A stretch of DNA of 64,000 bases from JANWXR01 sp964608265 (GCA_964608265.1 CAZSNP010000002.1:62001-126000), one strand, 5' to 3'. Positions 52,519-62,248 are shown, counted from the first letter of the stretch. Made by a program: numbers and translations. Notes: a model not told the origin generated them from the letters alone.

Positions 52519-55500
52519 TTGCAGACGGCACAAGGCAGAAAGCTGTAGGCAGAAGGCAGTCACAAGTTGGCCGCTTTCTGCCTTTTGCGTTCTGCCTTCT
52601 GTCTTCGCTCCTCGCCGCACTGCCCCTCTTCGCCAACCCCGGTTTCCTCAACACGCGCGGCATCGGCGATTCGCCCAACCTGCTTTTTCGCCTTCAGCAA
52701 CTGATCGCCGCCTTCTCGGGCGGCGAGTTCCCCGCGCGCTGGATGCCCGAGGCCGCGTACGGCTACGGCATGCCGTACTTCACGTACTACGCCTCGGCCT
52801 CGACGCACCTCGCCGCGTTGCTCAAGGTGTATGGATTTTCGTTCGTCAACGCCCTCAAGCTCACGCAGCTGCTCGCGCTCGTCGTGGCAGCGGGCGGGAT
52901 GTATGGCTGGCTGCGGTCCGCGTCTCTGACTCCCGCCAAAAGCGCGCTGGCTTCAATCGCCTACACCTTCGCGCCGTTTCACCTCATCAATCTGTATATC
53001 CGGGGCGACTCGCTGGCCGAGTTGTGGGCGATGGCGCTGTATCCCGCGGTCTTATGGGCGGCGCAGCGTTGCCTTGAGCGCGCGACGTTTGGCCGCGCCT
53101 TCGCGCTCGCCCTCGCCGTCGCGGCGCTCATCGGCACGCACAACATCTCCGCCCTCAACTTTCTGGCCTTTGTGGCGCTCTACTCTTTGGCGCTGCGCCG
53201 GCGTCAGCTTGCCTCACGTCCTGCGTTTCACGCTTCACTCGCCCTGCTCTGGGGCCTCGCCCTCTCCGCCTTCTTCTGGCTGCCCGCGCTCGGGGAAACG
53301 CAGTTCGTGCAACTCGGCGACCTCACCAGCGGTTTCTTCTTCTACGGCAATCACTTTCGCGGCAGCGATCTTATTCAAACAACGTTGCTGTTCGATTACG
53401 ACCGCAACCCGTTCAGCCTGGGCCTGGCCCAGGCCGTGCTGGCTGCCCTCGGCCTGGGCGCGCTGCTGTGGCGCGCGGTGCGTGACCGAAGATGGTCACC
53501 GCTCGACACTTTCACCGTCATCGGGCTGGCCGTCTCGACGCTGATGATCACGCCGCTCTCGCGCCCGGTGTGGGAGACCGTGCCGCTGCTCGCCTACACA
53601 CAATTCCCGTGGCGGTTTCTTTCCATTCAGGCGGTGTTCACAGCGGCGCTCACGGGCCATGCGTTAGTGGATATTGGTTCTTCAAAGTGGCGGCCCCAAT
53701 TACAAATCACCACTTACGTTGGGCTGCCCGCCGTCCTTATCCTTTCAGGTTTGCTGCCCCTTCGGCTGACATTCTTTCCCTTGAACGACAGCGACGTGAC
53801 CGCCGCGCGCCTCAACCTGTACGAATACTTCACCACCGCCATCGGCAACACGGTGAACTCCGAGTATCTGCCCCGCGAGGTGAGGCCGCGCCCGTTCAGC
53901 AGCGCTGCGCTGCTGGGCCGCGAGCCGCAGCCAAAGGTGCTGAGCGGGCGGGCCAGCGGCTACCGCGCCGGCAAACTTGGCGCGCGCGAGTTGTGGTATT
54001 TCGAGGTCGAGGGCGACTCGCCGGCGACCATCGCCATCCCCACCCACTATTGGCCCGGTTGGGAGGCTGAGGCGGATGATGAGGCGATACCGTTGCGCGC
54101 CGCGCCCGGCCTGGGGTGGATCACGTTCGAGCTGCCGCCGAACGCGCACTCGGTGACGTTCCGCGTGGGCCGCACGCCGCTGCGGCTGTGGGCCGAGGTC
54201 TTCAGCCTCGCGGCGCTCGTTGTGCCCATCGGGGGTTTTCTTTTCCGCAGAGCACGCGAACGACGCGCAGCACCCGCCTCCCTCACCCCCCTGCGCCCGC
54301 GCGCCGTGGCTACGACAGTCGGAGCACTTATCGCGTTGGCCGCTGGCTCAGCCCTCCTCTCCACCGTCAACCCTCCACCCGCCTCCTCCCCCCTCAACGC
54401 TGACTTCGACACCCTCGCCTTCCCGCATCGCGATGTGGTTCGATTCAGCGGGGCCGGCGAACTGCGCAGGGTGGCGTACAGCGCCGAACGCTTGCGACGC
54501 GGCGAGACGTTGACGGTGCAGACCGAGTGGTCGCTCTCGCGCAACGTCGAGGCCACCTTCCGCCTCGCGACCCCGTTGCGTGACAGTGCGTTGCCGTTGC
54601 CCTTCACGACCGTCACGCTGACCGGCGCGCGGGCTGAGGCCGTGCTCCCCCTCCCGCGCGACCTGCCGCCGGGGCTGTACTTCATCACCGTCGAGCTGCA
54701 CGACACATGTTGTGTGTACCCCGCGCTCACAGCCGAGGGGCGGGCCCGTGGGCTGATACATCTCGCGCCGGTCATCGTGGATGATGAGGCGCGCGCCCCG
54801 TTGCAGCGCGCCGTGGCCGAGTTCGGTGCGCTGCGGCTGGTGCGCGGCGAGGTGGCGCCCTCGGCGGGCGATACCCTCGTCGCGCGGTTGGCGTGGCAGG
54901 CCGCGGCGGAGGTGCCGCGCAATTACACACTCGCCGTGCGCGTGCGGGATGAGGCGGGCAACGAGTGGGGCAGCGGCGGCGACGTGCAGCCCACGCTCGG
55001 CCTGTACCCCACCGCGCTGTGGCGGCCCGGCGAAATCGTCACCGACACGCTGGCCGTCACACTCAAGGGGCCGGGCGAGCCGCCGGGCCAGTATCAACTT
55101 TCGCTGACGGTGTACGACGCCGGCACATTGCAGGCGGTGGGCGAGACGCGCCTCCCCTTCGCCCTCAACCGCCGCCACCCGCGCGAGGGCCGCACGGCCC
55201 AATTCACGCTCACGCCCAACCTCGCCATCGAACGAGTCGAGTTCCCCTCCTCCGTGACTCAGGGCGACGACCTGTTGCTTTCCACTTTCTACCTCACCGG
55301 CCCGCAGCCCAACCCGCCGTACCGGGCGCGCTGGTCGTTGCAGCGCGGAGACGACCCACCGGGCCGCCTCCACGACGCGGAGCTTGCGCCCGGCTCGGCG
55401 GCGAATGGGTGGCCGCTCGCGGCATGGCTCATCGGCCAGACGCGGCTGCCCATCCCGAAAGACCTCGAACCGGGCGAGTATGCGCTGGCGCTGCAATTGC

Positions 55501-56006
55501 TGGATGAGGCAGGCAACCCGGTGGGCGAGGCGGCGCGTGTGGGCGAGGTGAGGGTGGCGGGCCGCGCGCGCAACTTCGCTGTGCCGCCGGTGCAAGCCAC
55601 GGTCGGCGCGGTCTTCGATGATCAACTTAGGCTCGTCGGCTACGATTCGACGCAGACTGACTCAACGCTGCAACTCACACTCGTGTGGCAGGCCCTCACC
55701 GCGCCGCGCGGCGATTACAAATACTTCGTCCATCTTTTCAATCCGGCTGATGGGTTCGTAATCACGCAGGCCGATGCCGTGCCGCGCAACTTCACCTATC
55801 CGACAACGCTGTGGGCGGAGGATGAAGTGGTGTCGGAGTCGGTGACGCTTGCGTTGAGCGGGGTGCCCGCCGGAAGCTATCGCCTCGCGGTTGGCTGGTA
55901 CGACCCGGCCACGCCCGGCCTCGCCCGCCTGCCGGCCTTCGACGCGAACGGTGGGGCGTTGGAAAACGGGCGCTTCGTTTTGCCGTTGGTCGTGGAAATA
56001 CCCTGA
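52515..56006 (+). CDS. PTPS-related large membrane protein, glycosyltransferase-like
   Basis: A 1163-aa integral membrane protein of the '6-pyruvoyl-tetrahydropterin synthase related' membrane family, which is a GT-C-like protein and not a pterin enzyme. Signature: NPGFLNTRGIGDSPNLLFRL and SIAYTFAPFHLINLYIRGDSLAELWA. Around 11-12 helices lie in the first 620 residues. The C-terminal 550 residues contain about four copies of a beta-rich module (the last with YFVHL, YPTTLW, VGWYDP). The GTG start overlaps the previous stop. The first 40 residues, including the first hydrophobic helix, are encoded within a dispersed repeat (52518-52606). Confidence 0.8.
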   Translation: MIADGTRQKAVGRRQSQVGRFLPFAFCLLSSLLAALPLFANPGFLNTRGIGDSPNLLFRLQQLIAAFSGGEFPARWMPEAAYGYGMPYFTYYASASTHLAALLKVYGFSFVNALKLTQLLALVVAAGGMYGWLRSASLTPAKSALASIAYTFAPFHLINLYIRGDSLAELWAMALYPAVLWAAQRCLERATFGRAFALALAVAALIGTHNISALNFLAFVALYSLALRRRQLASRPAFHASLALLWGLALSAFFWLPALGETQFVQLGDLTSGFFFYGNHFRGSDLIQTTLLFDYDRNPFSLGLAQAVLAALGLGALLWRAVRDRRWSPLDTFTVIGLAVSTLMITPLSRPVWETVPLLAYTQFPWRFLSIQAVFTAALTGHALVDIGSSKWRPQLQITTYVGLPAVLILSGLLPLRLTFFPLNDSDVTAARLNLYEYFTTAIGNTVNSEYLPREVRPRPFSSAALLGREPQPKVLSGRASGYRAGKLGARELWYFEVEGDSPATIAIPTHYWPGWEAEADDEAIPLRAAPGLGWITFELPPNAHSVTFRVGRTPLRLWAEVFSLAALVVPIGGFLFRRARERRAAPASLTPLRPRAVATTVGALIALAAGSALLSTVNPPPASSPLNADFDTLAFPHRDVVRFSGAGELRRVAYSAERLRRGETLTVQTEWSLSRNVEATFRLATPLRDSALPLPFTTVTLTGARAEAVLPLPRDLPPGLYFITVELHDTCCVYPALTAEGRARGLIHLAPVIVDDEARAPLQRAVAEFGALRLVRGEVAPSAGDTLVARLAWQAAAEVPRNYTLAVRVRDEAGNEWGSGGDVQPTLGLYPTALWRPGEIVTDTLAVTLKGPGEPPGQYQLSLTVYDAGTLQAVGETRLPFALNRRHPREGRTAQFTLTPNLAIERVEFPSSVTQGDDLLLSTFYLTGPQPNPPYRARWSLQRGDDPPGRLHDAELAPGSAANGWPLAAWLIGQTRLPIPKDLEPGEYALALQLLDEAGNPVGEAARVGEVRVAGRARNFAVPPVQATVGAVFDDQLRLVGYDSTQTDSTLQLTLVWQALTAPRGDYKYFVHLFNPADGFVITQADAVPRNFTYPTTLWAEDEVVSESVTLALSGVPAGSYRLAVGWYDPATPGLARLPAFDANGGALENGRFVLPLVVEIP
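52518..52606. repeat. GGCAGAAGGCAG-family repeat forming a protein N-terminus
   Basis: AGGCAGAAAG and AGAAGGCAG on the left are answered by CTTTCTGCCT and CTGCCTTCT on the right. The copy shares AAAGCnGTAGGCAG with the element at 61796-61880. It is translated as the start of the PTPS-related protein. Confidence 0.7.
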
Positions 56007-56013
56007 GGGATTT

Positions 56014-56079
56014 CAACGCACAGGCGCAAAGAAAAGCTTCTGCTTGCGTCTGTGCTTCTCTTCTCTGCGCCTTTGCGTT
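56014..56079. repeat. palindromic repeat, CACAAAG-like family
   Basis: AACGCACAGGCGCAAAGAAA and its mirrored TTCTCTGCGCCTTTGCGTT flank a short centre. It lies between two convergent genes. Confidence 0.75.
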
Positions 56080-56086
56080 AAGGCTC

Positions 56087-57352
56087 TTACGGTTGCAGTT
56101 GGGGCAGCAGGCCCTCGCCCAAATCCAGCACCACGCGGCCATCGGCGAGCGAGAGCAGTTGGATGCGGCCCGGCGCGTCGAACGACTCGTAGCGCGCGGC
56201 GGCGACGAATTGCCCGACGCGATCGACGCTCGGGAAAGCGAACTGGCCCGCGATCGTCAGCCCCTCCGCGCCGTCGAGCTTCACCACGGTGAGCTGCGGC
56301 CCGGCGATGCTCTTCCCCGGCTCGGGCGCCTCCGGCGCGCAATCGCGCACCTGCGCCGAGATGAGGATACCGCTGCTATCGGCCAGCCAGGCGTAATCGT
56401 TGGTGAGGTAGTAGCGATCCTGCTCCGGCTCCTCGGCCTGTTGCAGCGAGCCGATGTAATAGTCGCCGATCCCTTTCCCATCCGCATTGCCGATGAAGGC
56501 CGCGCCCTGCGCCGCACACGCGCTGATGTGCGCGTTGGCCGAGAAGGCGATCCGCTGCCCATCGGGTGCGAAGCGCAAATCAAACGGCAATTGATAGCCG
56601 CCGATCTCGCGCGTCTCGGGCAGGCGCTCGCGCGCGCCGCTGCCATCGAGCGCCAAACGTTCGAGCGCGAACGTGGTGTTGCCGGTCGCGCCCGTCTCGG
56701 CGAACGAGTTGCCGACCACAAGCAAGGCGCTGCCCTCCGGGGTGAAGACCGGCCGGCCCCAATTGAAATCGGTCTCGAAGGTGAGCTGGCGTCGCTCCGG
56801 GTTCTCGATCGTCGTGACCCAGATGTTGTTGTCGGGGTAGTTCGTGCTCATAAACGCCAGGGTGCGGCTGTCGGGTGACCACGCGGGGCTGACGCCGGGG
56901 CCGAGGTCAACGGGCGTGCCCGCCCCCACTGCGTACACGACGAACAAGCGCGCCTCGCCCTCTTTCGCGCCCGACACGAAAGCGACGAACTCACCCGAAG
57001 GCGACCACGCCAGATCGATGACCTTGTCATCCACGCCCGGTTGAGTGTATTGGGTTGTGCCGTTGTTCGCGCCGCCGGTGACATCGGTGACGAGGAGTTG
57101 ATCGTTCTGCACATAGGCGAGGAACTGCGGCTGGCTGGCGGTGGGCGCGGGGGCGGGCGTGTCGCTGGCGACGGGGGCCGAGGTGACGGTGGCCGTCGCG
57201 GGCAGTGGCGCGGCGGTCGCGGTGGGCGGTTGCGGGGTGGGTGACGGGATCACCGCCAGGGTCGGCACCAGCGTCGGGGTCGGCTCACCGCCGAGCACCG
57301 CGCAGGCCGTCAGCATCCACATCCCCGCCAGCCACAGACGCATGAGTTTCAT
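56087..57352 (-). CDS. TolB/PD40-type beta-propeller lipoprotein
   Basis: A 421-aa lipoprotein with lipobox WMLTAC (C17), then a Thr/Pro-rich spacer (about 20-80). A WD40-like PD40 propeller follows, with repeated D-x-AWSPSGEFVAFVSG, PAWSPDSRTLAFMS, GRPVFTPEGSALLVVG and LRFAPDGQRIAFSA strands. It is likely a surface-exposed binding or scaffold protein. The ATG at 57352 starts directly at the signal peptide; an in-frame upstream extension overlaps the next gene and lacks sense. Function unknown. Confidence 0.85.
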   Translation of the reverse strand: MKLMRLWLAGMWMLTACAVLGGEPTPTLVPTLAVIPSPTPQPPTATAAPLPATATVTSAPVASDTPAPAPTASQPQFLAYVQNDQLLVTDVTGGANNGTTQYTQPGVDDKVIDLAWSPSGEFVAFVSGAKEGEARLFVVYAVGAGTPVDLGPGVSPAWSPDSRTLAFMSTNYPDNNIWVTTIENPERRQLTFETDFNWGRPVFTPEGSALLVVGNSFAETGATGNTTFALERLALDGSGARERLPETREIGGYQLPFDLRFAPDGQRIAFSANAHISACAAQGAAFIGNADGKGIGDYYIGSLQQAEEPEQDRYYLTNDYAWLADSSGILISAQVRDCAPEAPEPGKSIAGPQLTVVKLDGAEGLTIAGQFAFPSVDRVGQFVAAARYESFDAPGRIQLLSLADGRVVLDLGEGLLPQLQP

Positions 57353-57383
57353 AGGCGTGTCTTGCACTCCAAAATCCACAAGC

Positions 57384-58067
57384 TCAAATCGAAAAGGCCT
57401 CGCCCGGCTTGAGCACATGCACCTTCGAGGCCGTCTCGGCTTCGACGCGCCTGGCCCACGCGGCCGCATCCTGCGCGATGAGGCCCCAGGTGTTGTAATG
57501 CACCGGGATGAGGTGTATGGCGTTGAGGAGCTTCGCCGCGCGCAATGCGTCGTCCGGCCCCATGGTGAAGTTGTCGCCGATGGGCAGCACCGCCAGCTCA
57601 AGCCCCTCCTCACCGATGAGGCGCATATCGCCGAACAGGCCGGTATCGCAGGCGAGATAGACCTTCACGCCGCTGTGGGCGGTGATGAGGAAGCCGCACG
57701 GGTTGCCGCCGTACGATCCATCCGGCAGGCCGGAGCCGTGCAGCGCGAGCGTGAGCTTGACGTAGCCAAACCGGTGGCGGAATCCGCCGCCGAGGTGTTG
57801 CGCGTGCACCTTCACCCCCTGCGCCTCGAGCCAGTTGCTGATCTCGAAATTGGCGATGACGGTTGCGCCGGTGCGCCTGGCAATCGAAGCGGCATCGGAG
57901 ACATGGTCGCCGTGGCCGTGCGAGACGAGGATGAAATCGGCCTCGGCCTGCGCGGCCCTGATCGGCGCGGCGGGGTTGTCATCGAGGAATGGGTCAATCA
58001 GCACGCGGGTACCGTCCACGTTCAGCAACGCCGTGCCGTGACCGAGCCAGGTATATGAAATGGGCAT
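57384..58067 (-). CDS. UPF0173-type metallo-beta-lactamase hydrolase
   Basis: A 227-aa cytoplasmic metal-dependent hydrolase. WLGHGTALLNVDGTRVLIDPF, the zinc motif SHGHGDH and ACDTGLFGDM (bridging Asp) and PVHYNTW (His) are all in place and match the UPF0173 (YtkL-like) family in length. The physiological substrate of the family is not settled. AAGGAG precedes the ATG at 58067 by about nine bases. Confidence 0.9.
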   Translation of the reverse strand: MPISYTWLGHGTALLNVDGTRVLIDPFLDDNPAAPIRAAQAEADFILVSHGHGDHVSDAASIARRTGATVIANFEISNWLEAQGVKVHAQHLGGGFRHRFGYVKLTLALHGSGLPDGSYGGNPCGFLITAHSGVKVYLACDTGLFGDMRLIGEEGLELAVLPIGDNFTMGPDDALRAAKLLNAIHLIPVHYNTWGLIAQDAAAWARRVEAETASKVHVLKPGEAFSI

Positions 58068-58093
58068 GGAGTTTCTCCTTTCAGGCAAAAGCT

Positions 58094-58162
58094 AACCGCG
58101 AAGATACGAAGGACGCAAAGGATTCAGAAAACCCTTCTTCGCGCTCTTCGCGTCTTTGCGGT

Positions 58163-58163
<1 letters not shown>
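58094..58163. repeat. palindromic repeat, CGCAAAG family
   Basis: AACCGCGAAGATACGAAGG and neighbouring bases are mirrored by CTTCGCGTCTTTGCGGTT. It fills the whole spacer between two minus-strand genes and touches the stop codon of the KBL gene. Confidence 0.8.
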
Positions 58164-59341
<1,178 letters not shown>

Positions 59342-59368
59342 AGGTTCTCCGTTGCTCAGGATTTGTCC

Positions 59369-59426
59369 CTCACCAAGCGCGCAAAGTTCGCAGAGTTTTC
59401 TTGGCGCTCTTTGCGTGCTTGGCGAG
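59369..59426. repeat. palindromic repeat, CGCAAAG family
   Basis: CTCACCAAGCGCGCAAAG and CTTTGCGTGCTTGGCGAG form the arms of an imperfect hairpin with a short loop, filling the spacer between the MFS and KBL genes. Confidence 0.8.
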
Positions 59427-59429
59427 AGC

Positions 59430-60644
59430 TTACTTTTGCTCCGGCGCGAACAGGCCCATCACCAGCACCACGGCCGGCAGCCAGGTGATGAGGTTCATCG
59501 TGAACGGCAGCCCGAAGTGATCGGCGACGTTGCCGAGCAGCGCCACCCCGAGGCCCATCGCCCCATAGGCGGTGCCGAGCGAGAGGCCGCTGGCGAGGCC
59601 GACGTTGCGCGGCAACGCCTCCTGCATCATGATGACCGAGAGCGTCCACGGCGCGGAGAGCATCATGCCGGAGAGCGCCAGCGCAACGAGTTGCACGAGG
59701 CCGGTGGTGTTGACGAACATGTGCAGCCCGGCGAGTGACAGCGCCATCGCCATCACGATGACGACGCGCCGCCCGAGGCGGTCGGCCAGCGGCCCGCTGA
59801 ACAAGGTGCCGACCGTGCCGGAGATGGCCAGCACGCTGAGCAGCGGCGCGACCTCCGTCCTGCTCATCCCACCGAACCGAGTGAAGTACAGCGGCACGAA
59901 CGTCGTCAGCCCGCCGCTCACCAGCAGTCGTATGGAGATGAAGAGCAACAAGAATGCCACCACGCCGAACGTCCGGCGGCGCGAGATCGGCGGCTCCGTG
60001 GCGCGCGCCACCCCGCCGGCTTTGGCCGGCTGCCACGGCGCGTACCGCCGCCACTGACTCCACAGCGCCGCCACGCCCAGCGCAACCGGCACGATCATCC
60101 ACAGCGTGCCGAACGTGCCGGCGCGCTCCAGCAGCAGGGCGGCGGCCAGCGGGCCAAGCGAGAAGCCGAGGTTGCCGGCGAAGAAGAAGATCGACGAGCC
60201 GGTGGCCTGTTGCTCGCCGCTCACGGCGCGCGTAGCCGAAAGCGCCTCCGGGTGAAAGGCCGCCGAGCCAAGGCCGCTGAGGATGACGGCGGCCAGGACG
60301 AAACCATAGCCCGGCAAGAACAGCACACTCGCCATCCCCACGCCGCAGACCGCGCAGCCGAGCGGCATCAGCCAGCGCGCCCTGCGATAGTCACCGAGGA
60401 TGCCGAACAGCGGTTGCCCGATGGCGATAACGAGGTTGTTGGCGCTGATGATGCCGGCCGCCAGGCTGTAGTTGAGATTGAACGCGACGAGCAGCGGCGG
60501 CAGCAGCACGGCCAGCGAACTGGTCTGCATATCCACCGCCATGTGGGCGAGGAAGATCGCGCCGAGGCCGAGCTTGTGGATTCCGGGCCTGACTTCGGCG
60601 GGCGCGCTGACCGTTTCGGCGTCTTGAAGGGCTGAGGTCGCCAT
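59430..60644 (-). CDS. MFS transporter, fosmidomycin-resistance (Fsr) type
   Basis: A 404-aa permease with 12 predicted helices. The pattern GLGAIFLAHMAVDMQTSSLAVLLPPL, GQPLFGILGDYRRARWL and GLGSAAFHPEALSATRAVSG (a conserved AAFHPE stretch) is typical of the Fsr subgroup of drug exporters. The real substrate is unknown. The ATG at 60644 was chosen because TATAAT lies 13 bases upstream, inside the end of the GT4 gene; a longer in-frame start would place that promoter within the coding region. Confidence 0.87.
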   Translation of the reverse strand: MATSALQDAETVSAPAEVRPGIHKLGLGAIFLAHMAVDMQTSSLAVLLPPLLVAFNLNYSLAAGIISANNLVIAIGQPLFGILGDYRRARWLMPLGCAVCGVGMASVLFLPGYGFVLAAVILSGLGSAAFHPEALSATRAVSGEQQATGSSIFFFAGNLGFSLGPLAAALLLERAGTFGTLWMIVPVALGVAALWSQWRRYAPWQPAKAGGVARATEPPISRRRTFGVVAFLLLFISIRLLVSGGLTTFVPLYFTRFGGMSRTEVAPLLSVLAISGTVGTLFSGPLADRLGRRVVIVMAMALSLAGLHMFVNTTGLVQLVALALSGMMLSAPWTLSVIMMQEALPRNVGLASGLSLGTAYGAMGLGVALLGNVADHFGLPFTMNLITWLPAVVLVMGLFAPEQK

Positions 60645-60657
60645 GCGGGTTGGCCGG

Positions 60658-60663
60658 ATTATA
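60658..60663 (-). promoter_or_regulatory. -10 box TATAAT overlapping the upstream stop codon
   Basis: A perfect TATAAT on the minus strand that includes the TAA stop of the GT4 gene and lies 13 bases before the MFS ATG. The transcript leader would be only a few bases. Confidence 0.55.
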
Positions 60664-61789
60664 CAGCCGCACTTTGCAGAAACTCGCGCACGCGGGCCAT
60701 GCTCTGCGCCCACGTTGGGTGGCGCTCAAAGCGCGCGCGGGCGGCAAGGCTCATCGCCCGCAACCGCTCGCCGTCAGCGAGCAGCGATTGGAGCGCGGCG
60801 GCCAGCGCCTTCGGGTCTTCGGGCGGCACGAGGCATCCATCCACGCCATCGGTGACGATCTCCCGAGCCGCGCCCGCCGTCGTCGCGATGACGGGCAACC
60901 CGTACGCCATCGCCTCGAGATACACAATCCCAAACCCCTCGTACGACGACGGCACGGCCAGCACGTGATGAGTTTCGAGCTGGGCGCGCAAATCGGCGGC
61001 CTCCAGACGACCGAGCAGCGACGCGCTGCGGCGCGTCTCTACAATCGCGCGGATGCGGCGCACATATTTCAGATCAACGTCCAGCCGTCCGACCACTGTC
61101 AGGCGCCATTCGCCCCGCACTTGCGCCAGTGCGGCGAGCAACGTGTGCAGCCCCTTGCGCGGGATGACGTTGCCGAGGAACAGAATCCGTAACGGCCCGG
61201 CAGAGGTCGCGCGGGCCTCGATCTGCGCGGTTGTGAGGCCGGGTCGCATGTGATCGGCGGCGGGGTGGGCGACGATGACCCTCACCCCACCCTCACCCCC
61301 CTCCCCCCTCTCCCGCTGGGAGAGGGGGGAGGGGTGGCGCGTAGCGCCGGGGAGGGGGGTGAGGGCGCTCACCGCCGCGCGCGTCGTCTCACTGTTGAAG
61401 ACAAAGCCATCAACGCTCCGCAGATATTCGCGCTCGAGGCGGCGATACAGCGCGTTCTGCCACGCCGGGCGCAGCTCGCTGCAACGCAAGTGATGGACGA
61501 TGCTGACGACGGGGTAGCGAACGCGGGGCCGCAGCCAGCGGTTGAGCAAAAACAACGAGGGGTGATTCAGCTCATCCTGCAACAACACATCCCATCGAGC
61601 CGCACGTAATTGTCGCCGCAGCGTCCCCGAGACGTTATCGGCCAGGTGGGCGGCGTAGTTGCGCCACGGCACCGAGACGATTTCGACCTCATCGCCCGCC
61701 GCGCGCAAGTGCTCAACCAGTTTGCGGTCGTAGAGGTAGCCGCCGGAGAGGGTATCGAGCGAGCCGTAGACGAGGAGGCCGACGCGCAT
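60659..61789 (-). CDS. GT4 family glycosyltransferase with repeat-encoded insert
   Basis: A 376-aa GT-B enzyme. N-domain: VGLLVYGSLDTLSGGYLYDRKL, DVLLQDELNHPSLFLLNRWL, VDGFVFNSETTRAAV. C-domain: LRILFLGNVIPRKGLHTLLAAL, LAVPSSYEGFGIVYLEAMAYGLPVIATTAGA. Between NSETTRAAV and RVIVAHPAADH about 30 residues (PSPLSQRERGEGGEGG type) come from a palindromic repeat read in frame. The ATG at 61789 is used. It follows the PTPS gene of the operon to the right, with a repeat between. It may glycosylate the product of that operon, but this is inference. Confidence 0.88.
   Translation of the reverse strand: MRVGLLVYGSLDTLSGGYLYDRKLVEHLRAAGDEVEIVSVPWRNYAAHLADNVSGTLRRQLRAARWDVLLQDELNHPSLFLLNRWLRPRVRYPVVSIVHHLRCSELRPAWQNALYRRLEREYLRSVDGFVFNSETTRAAVSALTPLPGATRHPSPLSQRERGEGGEGGVRVIVAHPAADHMRPGLTTAQIEARATSAGPLRILFLGNVIPRKGLHTLLAALAQVRGEWRLTVVGRLDVDLKYVRRIRAIVETRRSASLLGRLEAADLRAQLETHHVLAVPSSYEGFGIVYLEAMAYGLPVIATTAGAAREIVTDGVDGCLVPPEDPKALAAALQSLLADGERLRAMSLAARARFERHPTWAQSMARVREFLQSAAV
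61279..61364. repeat. in-frame palindromic element, CCCTCACCCC/CCCTCTCCC family
   Basis: Inner arms CCCTCTCCC (61306-61314) and GGGAGAGGG (61318-61326), outer CCCTCACCCCC and GGGGGGTGAGGG. It is the same element as at 11851 and 36953, here inside the GT4 coding sequence without breaking the frame. Confidence 0.9.
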
Positions 61790-61795
61790 GGACAA

Positions 61796-61880
61796 AAGGC
61801 AAAGGCAGACAGCACAAGGCGGAGGGCAGAAACCCCGCCGCAGTCTGCCCTCTGCCTATGGCTGACTGCCTACTGCTTTC
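61796..61880. repeat. GGCAGAGGGCAG-family repeat at the PTPS 3' end
   Basis: AAGGCGGAGGGCAGA and neighbouring blocks are mirrored by TCTGCCCTCTGCCT and GACTGCCTACTGC. It fills the GT4/PTPS spacer and encodes the last residues (KAVGSQP) and stop of the PTPS protein. Confidence 0.75.
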
Positions 61881-62248
61881 CGAAAAGACGCCCACGCGAT
61901 CTCGTTTTCCCATAGCTTCACCGTCAGCGCCGTAAGCGTCTCAGCCCGGATGCGTTCGGCGAGCATGAGGCACACGATGCGGCTGAAATGTTCGATGCTG
62001 GGATTGAGGCCGCCGAACTCGGGCAGGTCGTTGAGGGTTTGATCGCGGTAGTGCGCGACCAGCGCGTTGAGGTGATGCTCGATGTCCACGATGTCAACGA
62101 GGTATCCGTGTTGATCGAGCCGCTCCCCTTCGAGTTGCAGCTCGATCACGTAGTGATGCGAGTGCTTGAGATTCTCCGCCCCCCAGTCGCCCCCGACCAA
62201 AAAGTGCTGCGCGACGAAGTCGCGTTTGACGGCTACGGTGTACGTCAT
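61856..62248 (-). CDS. 6-pyruvoyl-tetrahydropterin synthase / QueD-like enzyme
   Basis: A 130-aa zinc enzyme of the PTPS/QueD fold acting on dihydroneopterin triphosphate. Zinc ligands are H15 and H29-x-H31, and the pterin-binding motif is NPSIEH (82-87). The catalytic Cys, four residues before the first His of HxH in QueD, is Glu here (E25). The usual Asp-His pair is D69-Q70. Cys-to-Glu is the change described for PTPS-III, which makes 6-hydroxymethyl-dihydropterin for folate, so this may not be a queuosine enzyme. The start overlaps the methyltransferase stop (ATGA). The last seven codons lie in a repeat. Confidence 0.82.
   Translation of the reverse strand: MTYTVAVKRDFVAQHFLVGGDWGAENLKHSHHYVIELQLEGERLDQHGYLVDIVDIEHHLNALVAHYRDQTLNDLPEFGGLNPSIEHFSRIVCLMLAERIRAETLTALTVKLWENEIAWASFRKAVGSQP

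Noticed and set aside
53211..53245. CTCACGTCCTGCGTTTCACGC inside the 52515 gene as a copy of the CGTTTCACG repeat
   Set aside because: The similarity is short and has no mirrored arm, so it is too weak to call.
52515..56006. A pterin-pathway role for the 'PTPS-related' membrane protein
   Set aside because: The family name is historical; the protein is a many-helix membrane protein without pterin or zinc motifs.
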